Below are positions 7,267-17,860 of a stretch of 64,000 nt of DNA, piece after piece. How positions within the stretch are numbered: position 1 is the first letter of the stretch; each line of letters starts with the position of its first letter. Source of the stretch: Blastococcus sp. HT6-4 (GTDB lineage Bacteria; Actinomycetota; Actinomycetes; Mycobacteriales; Geodermatophilaceae); contig NZ_CP155551.1 in assembly GCF_039679125.1 (NCBI RefSeq), forward strand, positions 2,232,001-2,296,000. Direction: 5' to 3'. Below the pieces are notes generated by a model. That model was given only the letters and a program-made list of their open reading frames with translations. It did not search any database and was not told where the DNA came from. Made by a program: the position numbers and the translations under genes.

Positions 7267-8031
7267 TCAGCGCCGTCCCGCTCCGGGCGCGCAGAGGGTC
7301 CGGGTGACCCCGCGGGCCGCGGCCATGAGGGCCGGGACCTGCGCCGGCGCCCGGCCGTCGTTCGGCACCACGACGGAGATCGTGGCGACGACCTCGCCGA
7401 GGCCGTTGCGCACCGGGACCGCGATGCCGGTCGCGTCGTCGTGCACGTGCCCGGCGAGCAGCGCGAAGCCCTGCCGGTGGACCTGCTCGAGGGCGCCGCG
7501 CAGCTGCTGCGGCGTCGTGATCGTGCCGGCGGTGTAGCGGTCGAGGGGCTGCCCGAGCACGCGCTCCCGCAGCTCCGGCGGGCCGTAGGCCAGGAGCACG
7601 TGGCCGGACGAGGAGATGTGCAGGGGCAGCCGCCCCGCGATCCGCGAGTAGTTGACGACGGCGTCCCGGGCGGTCAGCCGCTCGACGAACAGCACGTCGT
7701 TCCCGTCCAGCACGCCGAGCTGGACGGAGTGGCCCACGACGGCGTGCAGGTCCTCGAGGTACGGCATCGCCGCCTCGCGCAGGGACAGCGTGGGCGACGC
7801 CCGCGACCCGAGCTCCCACATGCGGACACCGATCCGCACCTCGCGGTCCGCGCCCCGCTCGAGCAGGCCGTGCGAGACGAGCTCCGCGATCAGCCGGGAC
7901 GCGGTGGCGACGTGCAGGTCCGCCCGGCGGGCGATCTCCGAGACCTGCAGCGCCGTCCGGTCCGGGCCGAACGCCTCGAGGATGCGGATCGCCCGGAGGA
8001 TCACCGACTCCCCCGCTGTGCTCCGTGCCAC
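7267..8031 (-). CDS. IclR-family transcriptional regulator
   Basis: The product has 254 residues from the GTG at 8031, the normal family length. The N-terminal winged helix-turn-helix is at about residues 8-65 (LRAIRILEAFG, VSEIARRADLHVATASRLI). The C-terminal effector-binding domain contains GRLPLHISSSGHVLLAYGP and ends in VATISVVVPN. The open frame extends upstream to 8427, but that part carries no homology and overlaps the divergent promoter, so I reject it. There is no clear ribosome site at 8031. One operator lies 45 bases upstream and another after the gene, which suggests autoregulation plus control of the divergent reductase/P450 pair and the downstream binding protein. The effector is probably an aromatic acid (inference). 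Confidence 0.88.
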   Translation of the reverse strand: MARSTAGESVILRAIRILEAFGPDRTALQVSEIARRADLHVATASRLIAELVSHGLLERGADREVRIGVRMWELGSRASPTLSLREAAMPYLEDLHAVVGHSVQLGVLDGNDVLFVERLTARDAVVNYSRIAGRLPLHISSSGHVLLAYGPPELRERVLGQPLDRYTAGTITTPQQLRGALEQVHRQGFALLAGHVHDDATGIAVPVRNGLGEVVATISVVVPNDGRAPAQVPALMAAARGVTRTLCAPGAGRR

Positions 8032-8075
8032 ACGGGGAGTGTGGCACGGGCCGCGGCCGCCCCCCGTGGCCCACC

Positions 8076-8090
8076 TCTCGTTGAATGAGA
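8076..8090. promoter_or_regulatory. IclR-type operator 2
   Basis: TCTCGTTGAATGAGA differs from a perfect palindrome by one base and matches operator 1 at 13 of 15 positions. It sits between the divergent iclR gene and the reductase gene, 62 bases before the latter. Confidence 0.65.
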
Positions 8091-8152
8091 ATCCGCTTCG
8101 GTCCGGTTCCGTCCGCTCGCATGCTCCGACGCACACCGATGAGGAGGCAGGC

Positions 8153-9181
8153 GTGCTGGACACCAGGACCGACGACGGGCCCGGGACCCCCCGCGCCGGA
8201 GGGACGGCGGGCGCCGCCGCGCAGGCGACGCCGGTCCCGCCGGACGTGGCGACCCTGCGGGTCACCGCCAAGACCCTCCTCGCCGAGGGGGTGCTCGCCC
8301 TGGACCTCGCGGCCCCGGGCGGCGGACGCCTGCGCGACTGGACCCCGGGCTCGCACATCGACCTGACCCTGCCGAACGGGATGACCCGCCAGTACTCCCT
8401 GTGCGGGGACCGGTGGGATCCCTCCACCTACCGCGTCGGCGTGCTCCGCGAGCAGGTCGGCCGCGGGGGCTCGGCGTACGTGCACGACGAGCTGGCCGTC
8501 GGTGACCTGGTGGGTGTCGGGGGCCCGCGCAACAACTTCCCGCTCGTGCCCGCCGAGCGCTACCTGTTCGTCGCCGGCGGCATCGGCATCACCCCGCTGC
8601 TGCCGATGATCGGACAGGCCGAGCTGCTGGGGGCCGACTGGCGACTGCTCTACGGCGGCCGGCAGCGCGCGTCGATGGCGTTCCTCGACGACCTCGCCGC
8701 CTACGGCGACCGGGTCGAGGTGCGCCCGCAGGAGGAGTTCGGGCTGCTGGACCTGGCGGGCTTCCTCGGCGAGCCGGACCCGGACGCCCGCGTCTACTGC
8801 TGCGGCCCCGCTCCCCTGCTGGCCGCGCTGGAGGCGGCGACCTCCGGGTGGCCACCGCACGCCGTCCGGACCGAGCGCTTCGTCGCGGCCGGGACCGGCG
8901 CGCCGGTGCGCACCACGCCGTTCGAGGTCGAGCTGGCCCGCACCGGCCTCACGGTGACCGTCGAGCCCGGGGTGTCGGTCCTGGACGCGGTGGCCACGGC
9001 CGGCGTCGAGGTGCTCTCGTCCTGCCGCCAGGGCATCTGCGGGACGTGCGAGTGCGGCGTCCTGGCCGGCGAGCCCGACCACCGCGACTCGCTGCTCGAC
9101 GACGCCGAGCGTGCCGCCGGCGACACGATGTACATCTGCGTCTCCCGGTCCTGCAGCGACCGGCTCGTGCTCGACCTGTGA
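8153..9181 (+). CDS. PDR/VanB-type ferredoxin reductase (flavin, NAD and 2Fe-2S domains)
   Basis: The protein has 342 residues. A ferredoxin-reductase beta barrel comes first, with the flavin motif RQYSLCG at about residue 80. An NAD(P)-binding domain with GGIGITPLLPM and a YCCGP motif follows. The C-terminus is a plant-type 2Fe-2S ferredoxin with CRQGICGTCECGVLAG and a distal Cys. This is the phthalate dioxygenase reductase layout, moving electrons from NAD(P)H through flavin and the iron-sulfur cluster to an oxygenase. The GTG start has GAGGAGG five bases upstream. The P450 gene begins 20 bases later, so this is its probable redox partner. Regulated by the IclR operator upstream. Confidence 0.93.
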   Translation: MLDTRTDDGPGTPRAGGTAGAAAQATPVPPDVATLRVTAKTLLAEGVLALDLAAPGGGRLRDWTPGSHIDLTLPNGMTRQYSLCGDRWDPSTYRVGVLREQVGRGGSAYVHDELAVGDLVGVGGPRNNFPLVPAERYLFVAGGIGITPLLPMIGQAELLGADWRLLYGGRQRASMAFLDDLAAYGDRVEVRPQEEFGLLDLAGFLGEPDPDARVYCCGPAPLLAALEAATSGWPPHAVRTERFVAAGTGAPVRTTPFEVELARTGLTVTVEPGVSVLDAVATAGVEVLSSCRQGICGTCECGVLAGEPDHRDSLLDDAERAAGDTMYICVSRSCSDRLVLDL

Positions 9182-9201
9182 CCGACTCCGGAGGTTCCCC
9201 C

Positions 9202-10413
9202 ATGACCGCGACGCTGGACCCGGGCAGCACCCTCCCGACCGACGACGTCGACCCGTTCGCCCACGAGGTGCTCGAGGATCCGCTGCCGATGCAGGCGGCC
9301 CTCCGCGAGGCCGGCCCGATGGTCTACCTGAGCCGGTACGAGGTGTACGCGTTCGCCCGCTACGAGCAGGTGCACGCCGCACTCGTCGACTGGCAGGGCT
9401 TCCAGTCGGCGGCCGGGGTGGGGCTGTCCAACTTCCGGCACGAGAAGCCCTGGCGGCCGCCGAGCCTGCTGCTCGAGGCCGACCCACCCAGGCACGACGC
9501 CCCGCGGCGGGTGCTGACGAAGGTGCTCAGCCCGCGCGCGCTCCGGCGGCTGCGCGACGGGTGGGCCGCCGACGCCGAGGCGCTGGTGGACGAGGTGCTC
9601 TCCTCCGGCACCGAGTTCGACGCCGTCCCCGATCTGACGTCGGCGTTCCCGCTCCGGGTCTTCCCCGACGCCGTGGGCCTGCCGCCGCAGGGGCGGGAGA
9701 ACCTCCTCCCCTACGGGGACCACGCGTTCAACGCCTTCGGCCCCGCCAACGACCTGGTCGCCAAGGGCGCCCCGCGGGTGGCCGAGCTCTCCGGCTGGGT
9801 GGCCGAGCAGTGCCGGCGGGAGTCGCTCGCGACCGAGGGCTTCGGTGCCGACATCTGGGCGGCCAGCGACCGCGGCGACATCACCCCGGAGATGGCACCG
9901 CTGGTCGTGCGGTCCCTGCTCACGGCCGGGGTGGACACCACGGTCCACGGGCTGTCCGCCGTCCTGTACGCCTTCGCCACCCACCCGGAGCAGTGGCAGC
10001 GCCTCCGCGAGCAGCCGTCCCTGGCGCGGATGGCCTTCGACGAGGCCGTGCGCTGGGAGTCGCCCGTGCAGACCTTCTTCCGCACCGCCACCACGGATGT
10101 GCGGGTGGGCGAGCACGTCGTCCCCGACGGCAGCAAGATCCTCATGTTCCTCGGCGCGGCCAACCGCGATCCGCGGCGCTGGGCGGACCCGGACGCGTTC
10201 GACCTGTCGCGCGACCCGTCCGGCCACGTGGGGTTCGGCATGGGTATCCACCAGTGCGCCGGCCAGCACGTCGCCCGGCTGGAGGTCGAGGCGATCCTGA
10301 CCGCACTGGCCCGGCGGGTCCGGTCCATCGAGCTCGCCGGGCCGACCGTGCGGCACCACAACAACACGCTGCGCGCCTGGAAGAGCATCCCGGTCCGCGT
10401 CCAGCTGGCGTGA
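9202..10413 (+). CDS. cytochrome P450, CYP199-like
   Basis: The 403-residue protein has the haem-ligand loop FGMGIHQCAGQHVAR near residue 345, the I-helix AGVDTTVHG with the acid-alcohol pair, and the ExxR-type helix FDEAVRWESP. The segments LLEADPPRHDAPRRVLTKVLSP and NNTLRAWKSIP recall CYP199A enzymes, which O-demethylate or hydroxylate para-substituted benzoates such as 4-methoxybenzoate. I infer oxidation of a small aromatic acid, with the upstream three-domain reductase as sole partner. CYP199A enzymes normally use separate ferredoxin and reductase proteins, so this pairing is somewhat different. ATG with GGAGG upstream. It is co-transcribed with the reductase. Confidence 0.92.
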   Translation: MTATLDPGSTLPTDDVDPFAHEVLEDPLPMQAALREAGPMVYLSRYEVYAFARYEQVHAALVDWQGFQSAAGVGLSNFRHEKPWRPPSLLLEADPPRHDAPRRVLTKVLSPRALRRLRDGWAADAEALVDEVLSSGTEFDAVPDLTSAFPLRVFPDAVGLPPQGRENLLPYGDHAFNAFGPANDLVAKGAPRVAELSGWVAEQCRRESLATEGFGADIWAASDRGDITPEMAPLVVRSLLTAGVDTTVHGLSAVLYAFATHPEQWQRLREQPSLARMAFDEAVRWESPVQTFFRTATTDVRVGEHVVPDGSKILMFLGAANRDPRRWADPDAFDLSRDPSGHVGFGMGIHQCAGQHVARLEVEAILTALARRVRSIELAGPTVRHHNNTLRAWKSIPVRVQLA

Positions 10414-10446
10414 TGCCGGCCGGCCCTACACCGGAACGCCCGGCGC

Positions 10447-11475
10447 TCAGCCGGTGAAGGCGCGGGTCTCGGCGAGCCGGGACGGGGTGACGGTCTTCAG
10501 CCGGGCGACGGCGCGGGCCAGCGGGACCAGCTCGATCTCCGTGCCGTGCAGGGCGACCATCTGACCGGTCTTCCCCTCGTGCGCGGCGATCGTGGCGTGC
10601 AGGCCGAAGCGGGTCGCCAGCACGCGGTCGAACGACGTCGGCGTCCCGCCGCGCTGCACGTGGCCGAGGACCGTCGCGCGCACCTCCTTGCCGGTGCGCC
10701 GCTCCAGCTCCTCGCCCAGCTGCTGGGCCACCCCGGTGAACCGGCGGTGGCCGAACTCGTCCACACCGCCCAGCCGGAAGTCCATCTGGCCGGGCAGCGG
10801 CATCGCGCCCTCGGCGACGACGCCGATGACGTGCGAGTCACCACGGGCGAAGCGCTCGGAGACCAGCCGGACGACGTCGTCGACGTCGAAGGGCTCCTCG
10901 GGCACGAGGGTGAGGTGCGCCCCGGCGGCGAGGCCCGCGTGCAGCGCGATCCACCCGGCGTGCCGGCCCATGACCTCCACCAGCAGCACCCGCTGGTGGG
11001 ACTCCGCGGTGGTGTGCAGCCGGTCGATGAGCTCGGTGGCGATGCTCACCGCGGTGTCGAAGCCGAAGGTCAGGTCGGTGCCGTCGATGTCGTTGTCGAT
11101 GGTCTTGGGGATGCCGACCACCGGTACCCCGGCCTCGGACAGCAGGTGCGCCGCGGTGAGCGTGCCCTCGCCGCCGATCGGGATGAGCACGTCGATGCCG
11201 TGGTCCTCGAGCGTGGCGGTCATCTCGTCGATGCCGGCGTGCAGCTTCTCGGGCGCCACCCGGGCCGAGCCCAGCGTCGTCCCACCGCGGGTCAGCAGCC
11301 CGTCGACGGCGGCGACGTCCAGCGGCGTCGACCGGTTCTCCAGCAGGCCGCGCCAGCCGTCGCGGAAGCCGATCACCTCGCTGCCGTAGTGCGAGTTGGC
11401 GCTGCGGACCACCGAGCGGATGACGGCGTTGAGGCCGGGGCAGTCCCCGCCTCCGGTCAGGATTCCGATGCGCAC
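10447..11475 (-). CDS. pfkA: 6-phosphofructokinase, ATP-dependent group III type
   Basis: The 342-residue protein phosphorylates fructose 6-phosphate to the 1,6-bisphosphate in glycolysis. ILTGGGDCPGLNAVIR is the N-terminal nucleotide loop, GGEGT gives Gly at the position that is Asp in PPi-dependent enzymes, and PKTIDNDIDGTD carries the catalytic Asp. Gly in the first motif with Lys in PKTIDND is the combination of atypical ATP-using actinobacterial enzymes. MGRHAGWIA and HVQRGG are sugar-phosphate contacts. The GTG at 11475 was chosen for its GAGGAG site; the frame is open to 11541. It is convergent with the P450 gene and divergent from the TetR gene. Confidence 0.95.
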   Translation of the reverse strand: MRIGILTGGGDCPGLNAVIRSVVRSANSHYGSEVIGFRDGWRGLLENRSTPLDVAAVDGLLTRGGTTLGSARVAPEKLHAGIDEMTATLEDHGIDVLIPIGGEGTLTAAHLLSEAGVPVVGIPKTIDNDIDGTDLTFGFDTAVSIATELIDRLHTTAESHQRVLLVEVMGRHAGWIALHAGLAAGAHLTLVPEEPFDVDDVVRLVSERFARGDSHVIGVVAEGAMPLPGQMDFRLGGVDEFGHRRFTGVAQQLGEELERRTGKEVRATVLGHVQRGGTPTSFDRVLATRFGLHATIAAHEGKTGQMVALHGTEIELVPLARAVARLKTVTPSRLAETRAFTG

Positions 11476-11522
11476 CGGCTGGCTCCTCGCACTCGTGGGC
11501 CGGGTCGGTGTCGACGGTACGT

Positions 11523-11542
11523 CATGACGTCTAGACGACATG
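11523..11542. promoter_or_regulatory. 20-base palindrome upstream of pfkA
   Basis: CATGACGTCTAGACGACATG is an inverted repeat with a single mismatch pair, 47 bases upstream of the pfkA start. It is a candidate operator; I cannot assign a regulator. Confidence 0.4.
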
Positions 11543-11614
11543 CCGACATGCCCATGGCAATTGTCCGCGTGTCACGGGGAATCGGCGTGCTCCCGCCCCG
11601 TGAGACGGCACGCC

Positions 11615-11646
11615 GTGCAGTCGGTGCAAACTTGCATTGACTGCAC
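11615..11646. promoter_or_regulatory. 32-base palindromic operator of the TetR/exporter pair
   Basis: The arms 11615-11630 and 11631-11646 are reverse complements except for two adjacent positions and the two central bases (GTGCAGTC..TGCAA / TTGCA..GACTGCAC). It ends 20 bases before the TetR start. This fits autorepression by the TetR protein and coordinated control of the exporter. Confidence 0.65.
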
Positions 11647-11666
11647 AATTCAGGGAGCCTGGGCCC

Positions 11667-14013
<2,347 letters not shown>

Positions 14014-14024
14014 CGCCCGACCGT

Positions 14025-14071
14025 GTGCGCGGAGGCCCCGTTCCGAGCTCCGGAACGGGGCCTCCGCGCAC
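14025..14071. terminator. long hairpin terminator
   Basis: A perfect 21-base-pair stem (14025-14045 with 14051-14071) closes the loop AGCTC. It lies between the exporter stop and the convergent GH3 stop. This is the most stable hairpin I noticed in the window. Confidence 0.85.
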
Positions 14072-14087
14072 CTCCTCCGGGCGGTGC

Positions 14088-16328
14088 TCAGCCGGCTCGC
14101 GCGGCTCTCGCCTCGGCCATGAGCCGGTCGAGCTCGGCGGGCGGGACCGCCGAGCCGAAGTCGGCGGCGAACCGGCCCATCGGCATCGAGCCGATCATCT
14201 GCAGCATGCCGTCGTGCATCTCGCCGGCGCCCTCGGGCATCGTCGCGAGGAAGCCCTCCAGCAGCTGCGCGCCGACCACGGGGTGGCTGAACCACTCCAT
14301 GACCGACGAGCCGAGCGTGAGCTCCGGGACCACGACATCCCCGGCCAGCGTCACCGTCGCCTCGGCCACCACGTCGGTGGCGCTGCGTCCGATCTGCACG
14401 GTGTACTCCCCCGGCGCCACGAGCCAGCGGTCCTCCCGGACGTCCCAGTGGGCGAAGGCCCGCCGGTCCAGGTCGACGGAGACCGTCCGCGACTCCCCCG
14501 GCGCCAGCGAGACCTTCCGGAAGGCGCGCAGCTCCCGGGCCGGGCGGCGGACCGGGCCGGCCATCGTCGCCACGTAGACCTGGACGACGTGCCGGCCGGC
14601 CCGCGCGCCGGTGCTGGTGACCGTCACGGTCACCGTGGCGGTGTCGTCGCCGGTCGCGGTCACCTGCAGGCCACCCGTCTCGACCGTCGTGTAGCTCAGC
14701 CCGTGGCCGAACGGGTACCGCACCGGCCGGTCGACGGTCGTGTAGTGGCGGTAGCCGACCATCACGCCCTCGCCGTAGCGGACGGAGCCCTGCTCCCCGG
14801 GGAAGTTGAGGTGGCTCGGGTTGTCCTGCAGGCGCAGCGGGATCGTCTCGGCCAGCCGGCCGGAGGGGTCGACGGCGCCGGTGAGCAGATCGGCCAGCGC
14901 TCCGCCACCGGCCTGCCCGAGCAGGAAGCCGGCGAGGACGGCGTCGACGTCGTCGTGCCAGCCCTCCAGCGAGACGACCCCACCGGAGGAGAGCACGACC
15001 ACCGTCCGCGGGCTCGCCGTCGCGACGGCCCGGATCAGCGCCACCTGGACGGCGGGCAGGTCGAGGGTCGTGCGGTCGAAGCCCTCCGACTCGTCGACGT
15101 CGGCCAGCCCGGCGAACACGACGGTCACGTCGGCCTCCCGGGCGACGGCGAGCGCCTCGTCGTGCAGGACCGCGGCATCCCCGGACCCGTCGAGGGACAA
15201 CCCGGGCGCGAACGGCACGTGCTCCCCGAGGGCGGCGCGGAGCGCGCCGAGCGCGTCGTCGACCCGGGTGGCGTTGACGTTCGAGCTGCCGCCGCCCTGG
15301 TAGCGGGGGGTGCGGGCGAACTCCCCCACGACGGCGACCCTCGCGCCGGGCGCCAGCGGCAGCGCACCGCGGTCGTTCTTCAGCAGGACGGCACAGCCCG
15401 CCGCCAGCTCGCGAGCCAGGGCGTGGTGGGCGTCGACGTCGAATCCCTCGGCCGGCTCCGTCACCAGCTCCGCGAGGGCCGCCACCCGACGCACGCTGCG
15501 GTCGACGATCTCCTCGTCGAGCTCGCCGGCCCGCACCGCCTCGACCACGAGCCGGTTGCCGGTGCCGTGGTCGCCGGGCATCTGCAGGTCGAGGCCGGCC
15601 CCGAGGGCGGCGACCCGGTCCTGGACGGCGCCCCAGTCGGAGACGACGGCGCCCCCGAAGCCCCACTCGTCGCGGAGAACCTCGGTCAGCAGCCAGCGGT
15701 GCTGCGAGGCGTAGACGCCGTTGACCTTGTTGTAGGCGCACATGACCGTCGCGGGCTGCGCCTCGGTGACGACCCGCTCGAACGCCGGCAGGTAGATCTC
15801 CCGGAGGGTGCGCTCGTCGACCTCGGCGCTGACCTGCATGCGCTGGGTCTCCTGGTTGTTGGCCGCGAAGTGCTTCACCGAGGCGCCCACGCCCTCGCCC
15901 TGCTGGCCCCGGACGTGCGCGGCGCCGAGCACGCCGGCCAGCAGCGGGTCCTCCGAGTAGTACTCGAAGTTCCGCCCGCACAGCGGTGACCGCTTGATGT
16001 TCACGCCAGGGCCCAGGACGACGGGCACGCCCAGCGCCCGCGCCTCCCGGCCGATCGCCGCCCCGAGCCGCTCGGCGAGCTCCGGGTCCCAGCTCGACCC
16101 CACGGCGACCGCGGGCGGGAAGCAGGTGGCCGGCAGGCTCGCCAGCAGGCCGATCTGGCCGAAGTCCGCCGCCTGGCGTCGGACGCCGTGCGGCCCGTCG
16201 GTCAGCACGACCGAGGGCAGGCCGGCCTCCTCGATCGGTGCGGTCGACCAGAAGTCCTGGCCGGAGAGCAGGGCCGCCTTCCGCTCCAGCGGCAGCGCGG
16301 TCGGGTCGGACGGTGGAGTCGAGGTCAC
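14088..16328 (-). CDS. glycoside hydrolase family 3 beta-glycosidase
   Basis: The 746-residue protein has the GH3 N-terminal barrel with substrate-binding KHFAANNQET and the nucleophile Asp in VVSDWGAV. The alpha/beta sandwich domain follows (PLAPGARVAVVGEFA), then a fibronectin-III-like domain at about residues 560-640. A ~70-residue helical tail extends beyond the fibronectin domain. There is no signal peptide, so it acts on imported oligosaccharides or glycosides, probably releasing beta-linked glucose or xylose. The GTG start at 16328 was chosen over the upstream frame because homology begins there. A DUF1349 gene lies 67 bases upstream in the same direction. Confidence 0.92.
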   Translation of the reverse strand: MTSTPPSDPTALPLERKAALLSGQDFWSTAPIEEAGLPSVVLTDGPHGVRRQAADFGQIGLLASLPATCFPPAVAVGSSWDPELAERLGAAIGREARALGVPVVLGPGVNIKRSPLCGRNFEYYSEDPLLAGVLGAAHVRGQQGEGVGASVKHFAANNQETQRMQVSAEVDERTLREIYLPAFERVVTEAQPATVMCAYNKVNGVYASQHRWLLTEVLRDEWGFGGAVVSDWGAVQDRVAALGAGLDLQMPGDHGTGNRLVVEAVRAGELDEEIVDRSVRRVAALAELVTEPAEGFDVDAHHALARELAAGCAVLLKNDRGALPLAPGARVAVVGEFARTPRYQGGGSSNVNATRVDDALGALRAALGEHVPFAPGLSLDGSGDAAVLHDEALAVAREADVTVVFAGLADVDESEGFDRTTLDLPAVQVALIRAVATASPRTVVVLSSGGVVSLEGWHDDVDAVLAGFLLGQAGGGALADLLTGAVDPSGRLAETIPLRLQDNPSHLNFPGEQGSVRYGEGVMVGYRHYTTVDRPVRYPFGHGLSYTTVETGGLQVTATGDDTATVTVTVTSTGARAGRHVVQVYVATMAGPVRRPARELRAFRKVSLAPGESRTVSVDLDRRAFAHWDVREDRWLVAPGEYTVQIGRSATDVVAEATVTLAGDVVVPELTLGSSVMEWFSHPVVGAQLLEGFLATMPEGAGEMHDGMLQMIGSMPMGRFAADFGSAVPPAELDRLMAEARAARAG

Positions 16329-16395
16329 CCGGTGATCCTGCCGGGATGTGCTGCCGCGGCGGACCGGCACTGCCATCCAGCGGTAGACGGACCGA

Positions 16396-16989
16396 TCAGT
16401 GCAGGGCTGGGTCGGCCGGGCCGGTGGCCCAGCGCCGGAACCGGACGACGAGGCCGGCCCGGGTGGGGGCGCAGCAGTACGGCCCGGCGGCGACCGGGAG
16501 GTCCGCGGGGAACGGGCACAGCCGGAGGAGCCGGAACGGCTCGTCGTCGACCCGGGCCCGCACCGTGACCGCGTCGCCGTCGCGGCTGGCCCGGACGGTC
16601 ACCCGGCGCCCCGCCCAGTCCGGCACCGGGGCCACGGACCAGTCCGAGCGGCCCAGCGTGACGACGGCGCCGACCTGCGGCGTCCCGTCGGAGAACTCGA
16701 CGCCGGCCTTGAGCCAGGTCTCCTCGTCGGCCCGCAGCATCAGCCCGGCCTGGTCGAACCGGCCGTCCCAGGCCAGGTCGAAGGCCACCTCGACCGCTCC
16801 CGGGCGGGGCAGGGGCGCCAGCAGCGCGTGCGCGTCGTCGTGGACGAAGCCGTACGAGGTGTGCCGCCAGGCGTCGCTCCCCTGCACGGCGGTGACCAGC
16901 AGGTCGGGCCCGTCCTCGACCACGGCGGCCGGCGGTGACGTCCACCTTCCGGCGCTCCACGGCTGCCCGCGCAGCCCGTCGTCCGTCAT
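16396..16989 (-). CDS. DUF1349 (concanavalin-like) protein
   Basis: The 197 residues fit DUF1349, a beta-sandwich lectin-like fold often found near glycoside hydrolases. Typical segments are FDLAWDGRFDQAGLMLRADEETWLKAGVE and a C-terminal PYCCAPTRAGLVVRF. No signal peptide or catalytic motif is evident. Its place directly upstream of the GH3 gene suggests a carbohydrate-related role, but the function is unknown. Confidence 0.85.
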   Translation of the reverse strand: MTDDGLRGQPWSAGRWTSPPAAVVEDGPDLLVTAVQGSDAWRHTSYGFVHDDAHALLAPLPRPGAVEVAFDLAWDGRFDQAGLMLRADEETWLKAGVEFSDGTPQVGAVVTLGRSDWSVAPVPDWAGRRVTVRASRDGDAVTVRARVDDEPFRLLRLCPFPADLPVAAGPYCCAPTRAGLVVRFRRWATGPADPALH

Positions 16990-17037
16990 GCCGGCAACGT
17001 AGCCGGGGTCAGCGCCGGGCGACCTGCCGCCGGCCGG

Positions 17038-17847
17038 TCACCGCACGACCGGCGTGAGGGTGAACGCGCGTCCGGGCCGGTAGGGCTCGTCGTCGAGGGC
17101 TGCGCTGCGGATGCCCGGTTCCACCACCCGCATCGTGGCCAGCACGGCGGCGACGACGTCCGGGGTGACCCGCCCGCGGTCGGCCTCGCCGACCTCGATC
17201 CGCACGTCGTCGTCCCGCAGGCGGCAGCGCACGACCGCGATCCCGGTCCGGGCGGTGAGCACCGACTCGCCGACCTCGACGGCGTGCAGCCGGGACGGGG
17301 TCACCGCGGTGCCGGTGTACAGCCGGCTGGCCAGGCACGGGGCGGCCGGCAGCTCGGCGCAGTCCAGTTCCAGGTCGCGGGCGAGCGCCCGGACGTCGGC
17401 CTTGGCCGCCCCGACCTCGACGTAGGGGTGCCGGACGCCGTTCTCGGCGGCGGCGACCAGGCCGGGCCGGTACTCGCCGAGGTCGTCGACGTTGGCGCCG
17501 CTCAGCAGCGTGTGCGCGCCGCCGACGGTGGTGACGAGGTCGCCCATCGCGTCGTAGAGGTGCGACTTGCACGTGTAGCAGCGGTCGAGGGGGTTGGCGA
17601 GGTACCGCCCGTCCTCGAACTCGCGCGACCGCACCGTGCGGAGGTCCCAGCCCTCCGCCGCCGCGGTCTCGAGCACGCGGGCCGTCGCGGCCGCCGGGAC
17701 GGCCGGCGTGACGCTGTGCACCACCAGGGTGGTTCCGGGAGCGGCCCGGTGCGCCGCCGTGGCCAGGGTCAGGCTGTCCACGCCGCCGCTGCAGGCGATC
17801 GCCCGGGAGGGCACCCCGCCGAGCCACTCCAGGAGCCGCTCCCTCAT
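17038..17847 (-). CDS. larE: LarE-like ATP-dependent sacrificial sulfur transferase family protein
   Basis: The 269-residue protein begins with an N-type ATP pyrophosphatase domain (SGGVDSLTLA P-loop) followed by CYTCKSHLYDAM and the PCLASRLYTG segment. In lactobacillar LarE the equivalent Cys donates sulfur to the nickel-pincer cofactor of lactate racemase. larB and larC are not adjacent, so either the cofactor genes lie elsewhere or this homologue serves another sulfur-transfer role. The ATG at 17847 was preferred; an in-frame ATG at 17871 would overlap the preceding gene. It follows the LLM-class oxidoreductase gene closely. Confidence 0.85.
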   Translation of the reverse strand: MRERLLEWLGGVPSRAIACSGGVDSLTLATAAHRAAPGTTLVVHSVTPAVPAAATARVLETAAAEGWDLRTVRSREFEDGRYLANPLDRCYTCKSHLYDAMGDLVTTVGGAHTLLSGANVDDLGEYRPGLVAAAENGVRHPYVEVGAAKADVRALARDLELDCAELPAAPCLASRLYTGTAVTPSRLHAVEVGESVLTARTGIAVVRCRLRDDDVRIEVGEADRGRVTPDVVAAVLATMRVVEPGIRSAALDDEPYRPGRAFTLTPVVR

Positions 17848-17860
17848 GGAGCCACCGGCC

